Made by a program: the position numbers and the translations under genes. From the NCBI GenBank assembly GCA_004794655.1, contig SMMW01000080.1:217501-281500 (forward strand): DNA of 64,000 bases. The letters are read 5' to 3'. How positions within the stretch are numbered: the first letter of the stretch is position 1; each line of letters begins with the position of its first letter. This document shows, one piece after another, positions 60,301 through 64,000 of this stretch. The DNA comes from Marisa cornuarietis. Taxonomy: Eukaryota; Mollusca; Gastropoda; Architaenioglossa; Ampullariidae. The notes beneath the pieces were generated by a model that was not told where the DNA came from, searched no databases, and saw nothing but the letters and a program-made list of their open reading frames with translations.

Positions 60301-63169
60301 GTTCCCACCCAATTCCCACTACCAACTGATTCAATGTGTGTGTGTGTGTACTGCACAAGAACAAAATCCTTGTGCATATATGGTAATAAGAAATTATCAT
60401 CTCTTTATCTCTGCTCAGTGAGGTGAAAAACATGGAAATTTCGCCACCAGCACCAAAGGTCATTGCTGCTCCACCTCCCCAGGAGAGTACAGATGTTCCT
60501 GTTAATGTGTATGTATTACCGACATGACCTTGATCAGTCTAAACTAAGTATACCACAATTTTAGCAAAATTACAACAGCTGTCAGTGTTAATAATGATCA
60601 TGTTCGTAAAACCTGCCATCTTTCTCAGGAGGTTCATGTGTATGTGTGAAATGGTGTAGGGGTGTGTGTGTGTTGAATGCTGTGTATGAATATGTATGTT
60701 TGTATGCATGTTTATATGTGTGTGTATATATATGCTGTATAATATTGTATGCATGTAATGATGTGAGCCAAAGAAAGATTTCTGTCTTGGACTATATCTT
60801 GTACAGACAATAAAGATTGATTTGATTTGGTAAAAAAAGTGGAATTTTATGTACACATAAAAGCACTCATTGTGAATGTTAATTGAGGGTCCTGACCGCT
60901 CTGTTTAAACTTGGAAGTGGTTGTTGAGATGAGATCTCTTGCACAACTTTATTATTCTTTCAAACTTTTCTGAAGTGATGATGTATTTCTTGTATTTCAT
61001 TTCTGATTTAAATGTCATTGGTGTGCAGAGCTGAAAAGGTACCTCTGAACACAGGAACATGCTGTGTAAGTGCATTTTGTTAGAATACACTGTAGAATAC
61101 AACATGGAAAAAGACAGCATCGAGATTCTGGCTGATTTAAAAAGCAGTCATTGTCATTATGAACAGTAAAGGACCCCAATTAGTCTGTTTAAACTTGGAA
61201 GTGTTGTTGCAATAAGATTTCATGCTTAACTCTATTACACATTTAGTTTCATGCCACGTTTACTGAAGAATAATATAGTTTATATCTGACACAAGTGTCA
61301 TTGGAGTGAATTTTAACTGATCAACATTGTGGGGAAAAAAAACTTGACATTTTTAATTGAGTGTCCAAATTCATTTTAGTGAATGGTATTAATAGCTTTG
61401 TTTTCTGTTTCTTGTGGTGTGGCCAGAAAAGACCAAAAGTTGGTGACCAGCATTGTGAACCATCGTAAGTTTGCTAATTCAATGTCCAAATCAAAACTGA
61501 ACTGAAATGAAAATTTTATCATTTGTGAAGAGCAGTGGTTGTACTATCTGAGATTGCTGTGGAAGTTTGGCATATCTAGCAAACTCATTGTGTGGGTTGA
61601 TTATGCAGTTTCTCAATTGTAATCTAGAAAAATAGTGCAAATGCTCACTGAGAAGTATCAGCTTGAATGTAATGTCATACCAGCATCTACGATTGCTGGC
61701 TGCGAATGTCAGTCTGCTGCTTATGATAAAGATGAGGACTAGCAGGATTTGATCAATTTTTTTTCTGAAGCATGACTGGTGACAGTGACAATTGAGTAAA
61801 TGTTCCCACCACCAACTGATTCAATGTATGTGTGCTGCACAAAAACAAAATCCTTGTGCATATATGGTAATAAGAAATCATCTCTATCTCTGTTCAGTGA
61901 GGTGAAAAACATGGAAATTTCGCCACCAGCACCAAAGGTCATTGCTGCTCCACCTCCCCAGGAGAGTACAGATGTTCCTGTTAATGTGTATGTATTATTG
62001 ACATGACCTTGATCAGTCTAGACTAAGAATACCACAATTCTAGCAAAATTACAACAACTTTCAGTGTTAACAATGATCATGTTGACTACATTTAATATTT
62101 TCCTTTGCATGCAGAGAGAAGGGGCACCCACTTAGCACCAATGTACAGCCATCTGGAGGGCTTGATGCCAATGGTTAGTTTCCAGTGATTTCTCATGAAT
62201 ATGCAATTTAAAACTGTGCCTTTGACACTTTGTGCATAAACTAATTCAGTTTTTATTCCTACAAAGTACTTGTAAATGTTCATGTTACTTTAAAAACCTA
62301 TCTTGAGCAATATAAGGTCTCATAATTGCACCAGTTGGGATCAGCCATGGTACATGAAATCCTACTTGATATTTGCAATGGATATTTTATGACAAATCAT
62401 TTCAGGAATTCATAGTTTGGTTTTCTGTCTTGTTGTACAGCCATACCAGAATCCCAGCATCTACAGCAGGGACCTGCTGAGAAGTCAGCAATGAAAAGAG
62501 CCGGTTAGGAAACAAGCATTTTACATTTTTATGTTGTTACTTATCTGATCTTAGTTGGTTAACTCGTATGCAACATCTTGGCATCTTAAGTCTCATATGG
62601 GTTGATTAAAAGTTTGTGATGCTTATTTATGTAGTTGGATGCCCCTGGTAGTAACGAGTGATTTCTTGATTTGGTCCAGTATGGAGCATGCTTTGATTTC
62701 TGTTGATTTCTGTTCTATGTAGGAAAGAAAAGCCAATGGACAGCTGAGGAGGTGGCAACCATGCATCAACATTTTAAAGAGGAACTTGAAGGCAGACGGC
62801 TAGTCGAGATAAGAAAAATTAAAGAATTTGTGTCAGAGAAGAAATTTACAAGGACAGCCTTTGCTGTTCAGAATTTTCTTTTAAGAAGAAGGTAAGCACA
62901 AGACACAAGCCTTAGTGATAACGTCAGAACATTCGTTGTTTATGGGTGGTACACAAATTCAGTAAAATAAACTTTTTTGATAAGAGTTTTTTTTTTCATT
63001 TTACTTACATACCACCGTGTGTCATCGGAAAACCTGATAAGTTGGGGATTTTATTTATTGGAGGGAATGATCATAAAACTTTTCTGCTGCAGATTTACAA
63101 AATGCGGTTTATGTTTCTAATTCTTGCTTTTTATGTGCTTCACATTACAGAAAAAGAGAACAGGACTAG
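48307..63169 (+). CDS. Gene 3: microexon-array protein, about 579 aa, family not recognised
   Basis: Exons read from GT..AG and phase: 48307-48348, 48568-48637, 49025-49191, 49339-49543, 50012-50192, 50336-50377, 50604-50699, 52150-52185, 54055-54117, 54366-54401, 54599-54634, 55140-55175, 55692-55728, 56086-56123, 56571-56660, 60419-60508, 61029-61065, 61427-61464, 61898-61987, 62115-62173, 62441-62503, 62723-62891 and 63151-63169. The sum is 1740 nt with no stop until the end. The N-terminal part has a basic helical region (WSSLGEEARRGFQRKALLQK), a PPVPPVPPIPP linker, and a conserved-looking block VQELFNGLY..ATG..FPYKR..GMPHGVPFREPFTYG that recurs in unnamed animal proteins as I recall. The middle is a repeat of LKQE-centred units. 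The C-terminus QWTAEEVATMHQHFKEELEG..FVSEKKFTRTAF is SANT/Myb-like. Possibly a nuclear DNA-binding or chromatin protein; function unknown. Whether all exons join in one mRNA is untested. Confidence 0.7.
51665..51835 (+). mobile_element. tRNA-like SINE, family 1, copy 2
   Basis: Shares 'ggttgttctggggtcag', 'atctcgtcttgtc', 'tctttctctg', 'tatttacagggctg', 'atagcctta' and the C-rich end with copies at 18321 and 53425. The 5' half of the tRNA-like head is truncated. Confidence 0.7.
52596..52888. mobile_element. MITE with perfect 15-bp terminal inverted repeats
   Basis: Starts CAGGGCTTCTGCTAA and ends TTAGCAGAAGCCCTG, exact complements. It is flanked by TAATT on both sides (52591-52595 and 52889-52893). 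293 bp, non-coding, with internal GGGGTCCC-rich repeats near the left end. CAGGG ends suggest hAT, but a 5-bp duplication is short for that class. Confidence 0.85.
53203..53400 (+). mobile_element. tRNA-like SINE, family 2, copy 2
   Basis: The head GAAAGCTGAGTGGTTAGAGG is A-box-like, and TGCTCGATACC is B-box-like. The body shares 'tgtcaggaataggtacctga' with 22985-23165. Directly upstream of a family 1 SINE. Confidence 0.55.
53425..53626 (+). mobile_element. tRNA-like SINE, family 1, copy 3
   Basis: The best copy: AGTGATGGTTAATGCC (A-box-like), GGTTGGCTATCCTGGGTTCA followed by GCTCTCG (B-box-like), 'tctttctctgcatgcagcat', 'ctgtttacagggg', and 'gatatagccttagttgctgg'. It ends in a C-rich tract where a piggyBac-like MITE has inserted. 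Confidence 0.75.
53631..53930. mobile_element. piggyBac-like MITE, TTAA target duplication
   Basis: TTAA at 53627-53630 and 53931-53934 flank inverted ends TCCTTTCGTTCCGTCCCTGG and (reverse complement of right) TCCTTTCGTTTCGTCTCTGG, differing at two positions. 300 bp, non-coding, with a nested hairpin CCCTGGC..GCCAGGG near the left end. Exact TTAA duplications are the mark of piggyBac insertions. Confidence 0.85.
55283..55496 (+). mobile_element. TTGATTTGATTTGG-tailed repeat
   Basis: 'aacctggcatctttctcagg', a TG-rich body, then 'gccaaagaaagatttctgtc', 'ttggactatatcttgtacag' and 'acaataaagattgatttgat'. Copies at 60607-60832 (same order) and, truncated, at 47718-47822. The oligomer tail suggests a non-LTR or SINE 3' end. 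It was copied as a passenger in the segmental duplications. Confidence 0.6.
56292..56403 (+). other. candidate alternative terminal exon, copy A
   Basis: After AATCTAG an open frame begins in phase 2, as required by the preceding 38-nt exon. It reads KIVQMLTEKYQLECNVIPAS, then TIAGCEFQSAAYDKDD and a TAG stop. Equivalent frames are open in copy B (56944-56974 plus 60153-60240, split by the LINE) and copy C (61628-61742), with one in-frame 3-nt indel (DKDD versus DKDED). The polypyrimidine tract is weak and no AATAAA follows closely, so it may be non-coding intron. Confidence 0.3.
56975..60152 (-). mobile_element. CR1/L2-like LINE inserted antisense in gene 3
   Basis: The right edge (5' end of the element) is at 60152, where host sequence 'gtatcagcttgaatg' resumes. 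The left edge is a (AAT)n tail at 56975 after host 'gagaagtat'. GTAT is probably duplicated (56971-56974 and 60153-60156). The intact host site is seen in copies A and C, which fixes both junctions. 3178 bp, with no ORF1, so 5'-truncated or ORF1-less. The 3' end carries GCGCTAAGAGCATGCTC, also found at 4350, 25903 and 35249. Confidence 0.9.
57239..60151 (-). pseudogene. LINE endonuclease-reverse transcriptase, one frameshift
   Basis: The frame from the 5' end to about 57788 carries an AP-endonuclease (LFNAQSV, IITETWLK with the catalytic Glu, LSIYRPPP, LLGDVNVHFD, LSSDHYSV). It also carries a reverse transcriptase (NNYRPVSNLSFLSKIIEKIV, SAYRPFHSTETTLI, LLDLSAAFDTIDHSLL, GVPQGSVL, SYADDMQLYC near 58080). 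At about 57785-57790 a single-base loss shifts the frame, and the C-terminal part (QRLQRVQNSAARLVLRATKR to FKSALKTHLF) continues in another frame to 57239. YADD and LSAAFDT assign it to the Jockey superfamily, CR1/L2-like. The open frame runs on upstream into host DNA to 60312, an accident of the junction. One lesion suggests a young insertion. Confidence 0.88.
60605..62105 (+). repeat. gene 3 exon cassette, copy C
   Basis: Joined to copy B at 'gatcatgttcgtaaaacctg', where copy A instead continues differently; this is a tandem-duplication junction. Exons 61029-61065 (37 nt, AEKVPLNTGTCC), 61427-61464 (38 nt, KRPKVGDQHCEP) and 61898-61987 (90 nt, EVKNMEISPPAPKV and the same Pro-rich end). The same phase compensation as copy A is kept. 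Confidence 0.75.
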
Positions 63170-63800
63170 GTAACATCTGGACTAGCCGTCTTCCTTTTTT
63201 TTTTTGTATTCAAAAGAAAAGAAACCTTGCGTTTTTATATATGGCATGCAGTAATTGTGTTTGATGCTGTAACTTACTTTGAAAAACAATTATACACAAT
63301 TTGTTTATTTGTGACGTTTAGACACTGACAGTGATCTGTAATTTTTTTTTTTTATTAAGCTTTGTTTTGTGTGCGTAATTTTTTAATGTTGCCTTGTTAG
63401 TCTGCATTATTTAATCATATATGTATATTGAAAGTTTCAGTTAATCAGTGTTTGCTATCACATAAATATGTGTAAATCACACGTGAACTTCAATTAGTGC
63501 AACAGGCCAAGGAGGTCTTAAAATCAAGATTTGTTACCAGGAAGCTGAAAATGTTAGAGATTTTGGATGTCTCATCCTTCCTTGTTTATTTGGAACAGTT
63601 TATAACTTATCAAATCTGGATCTGGCTGGTCAGTAACAGACTGTGGTGTTTATGCAACACGTGTAGGTCTTGGGGCATTATGTAATAAGTGTTCTGCTAC
63701 AGTGTGTTGAAATTTGATAGTAGCTACATTTGAATGATGCTTACTTTGCAAGCTGCCTGTTACTTCTTTTTAAAATAAAACCCGTTTATGAACTTTTTAT
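63170..63800 (+). terminator. gene 3 3' UTR with poly(A) signal
   Basis: AATAAA at 63774-63779, about 600 nt after the stop, is the first clear signal on this strand. The open frame at 63497-63685 lies within this region and has no recognisable content. 63801-64000 holds nothing I recognise. Confidence 0.5.
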
Positions 63801-64000
63801 CTCCTTTATTCCAAAATTACTTCATATTTTGAACTGCTGCACATATTGATCTGTGACTTTTGCACAAGAAAAAGCTTTGTGTACAAAGGATGTAGAGAGG
63901 GCATGTAGAACATGCCAAAGCAACACATGCATGTGTAGTAGGCATCAAGCTAGACTAGTAAGCGTTTTACAAAGATTTCTCATAAGACCACCCTAACTGT

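Larger units (their letters stand above)
56791..60600 (+). repeat. gene 3 cassette, copy B (split by the LINE)
   Basis: Begins at the sequence that follows the 38-nt exon in copies A and C ('aatgtccaaatcaagactga'). It lacks the 37- and 38-nt exons, and keeps only the 90-nt exon at 60419-60508 (phase 2 to 2). The LINE at 56975-60152 interrupts it. Because the retained exon is symmetric, loss of the other two leaves the reading frame intact. Confidence 0.7.

Noticed and set aside
60152..60312. N-terminal extension of the LINE protein starting at 60312
   Set aside because: This part is host intron sequence, shown by the uninterrupted copies at 56292-56480 and 61628-61810. The reading-through is accidental.

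Overview
The window looks like nuclear DNA of an intron-rich, AT-rich invertebrate, most likely a mollusc and perhaps a gastropod. The evidence is small exons with GT..AG introns, long AT-rich intergenic DNA, many CA/TG microsatellites, an intronless orphan-type rhodopsin-family receptor, and a dense mix of short DNA transposons (hAT, pogo and piggyBac types), tRNA-like SINEs and CR1/L2- and RTE-like LINEs. The taxonomic guess is inference; no marker settles it.

Layout. (1) 1-6000: non-coding DNA with microsatellites, MITEs, a hairpin, and the CRE-bearing 5' flank of gene 1. (2) 6022-11457 (+): gene 1, four exons, 776 aa, a Crypton-recombinase-derived (DUF3504-type) nuclear protein. A 33-copy, 45-bp minisatellite fills most of its first intron. 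(3) 11.9-24.9 kb: AT-rich DNA with no recognisable gene and two SINEs. (4) 24901-29818 (-): gene 2, three exons, 891 aa, a second Crypton-derived protein that converges on gene 1. (5) 30-39 kb: intergenic DNA with microsatellites and LINE fossils. (6) 39261-40400 (+): intronless class A GPCR, 379 aa. (7) 41-44.1 kb: transposon graveyard (hAT MITE with a perfect 8-bp target duplication, RTE fossil, hAT transposase fossil). (8) 48307-63169 (+): gene 3, at least 23 coding exons that I could join in one continuous frame (579 aa). It hosts a nested, antisense, nearly intact CR1/L2-like LINE (56975-60152).

Most interesting object. Gene 3 contains a tandem array of phase-2 microexons, mostly exactly 36 nt. 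Each adds a 12-residue unit around L-K-Q-E, which matches the SUMO-acceptor consensus (hydrophobic-K-x-E). Next to it is a repeated cassette of a 37-nt exon, a 38-nt exon and a 90-nt exon. The 37-nt and 38-nt exons are individually out of phase but compensate each other (37+38=75). The repeat includes the introns, so this is exon birth by tandem segmental duplication. Decayed copies are visible, and one orphan copy with good splice sites lies upstream of the presumed start. Genes 1 and 2 also end in a K-x-E motif. All three proteins look nuclear, and no operon-like relation is implied.

Exon boundaries were read by eye from splice consensus and phase; RNA data would be needed to confirm them.
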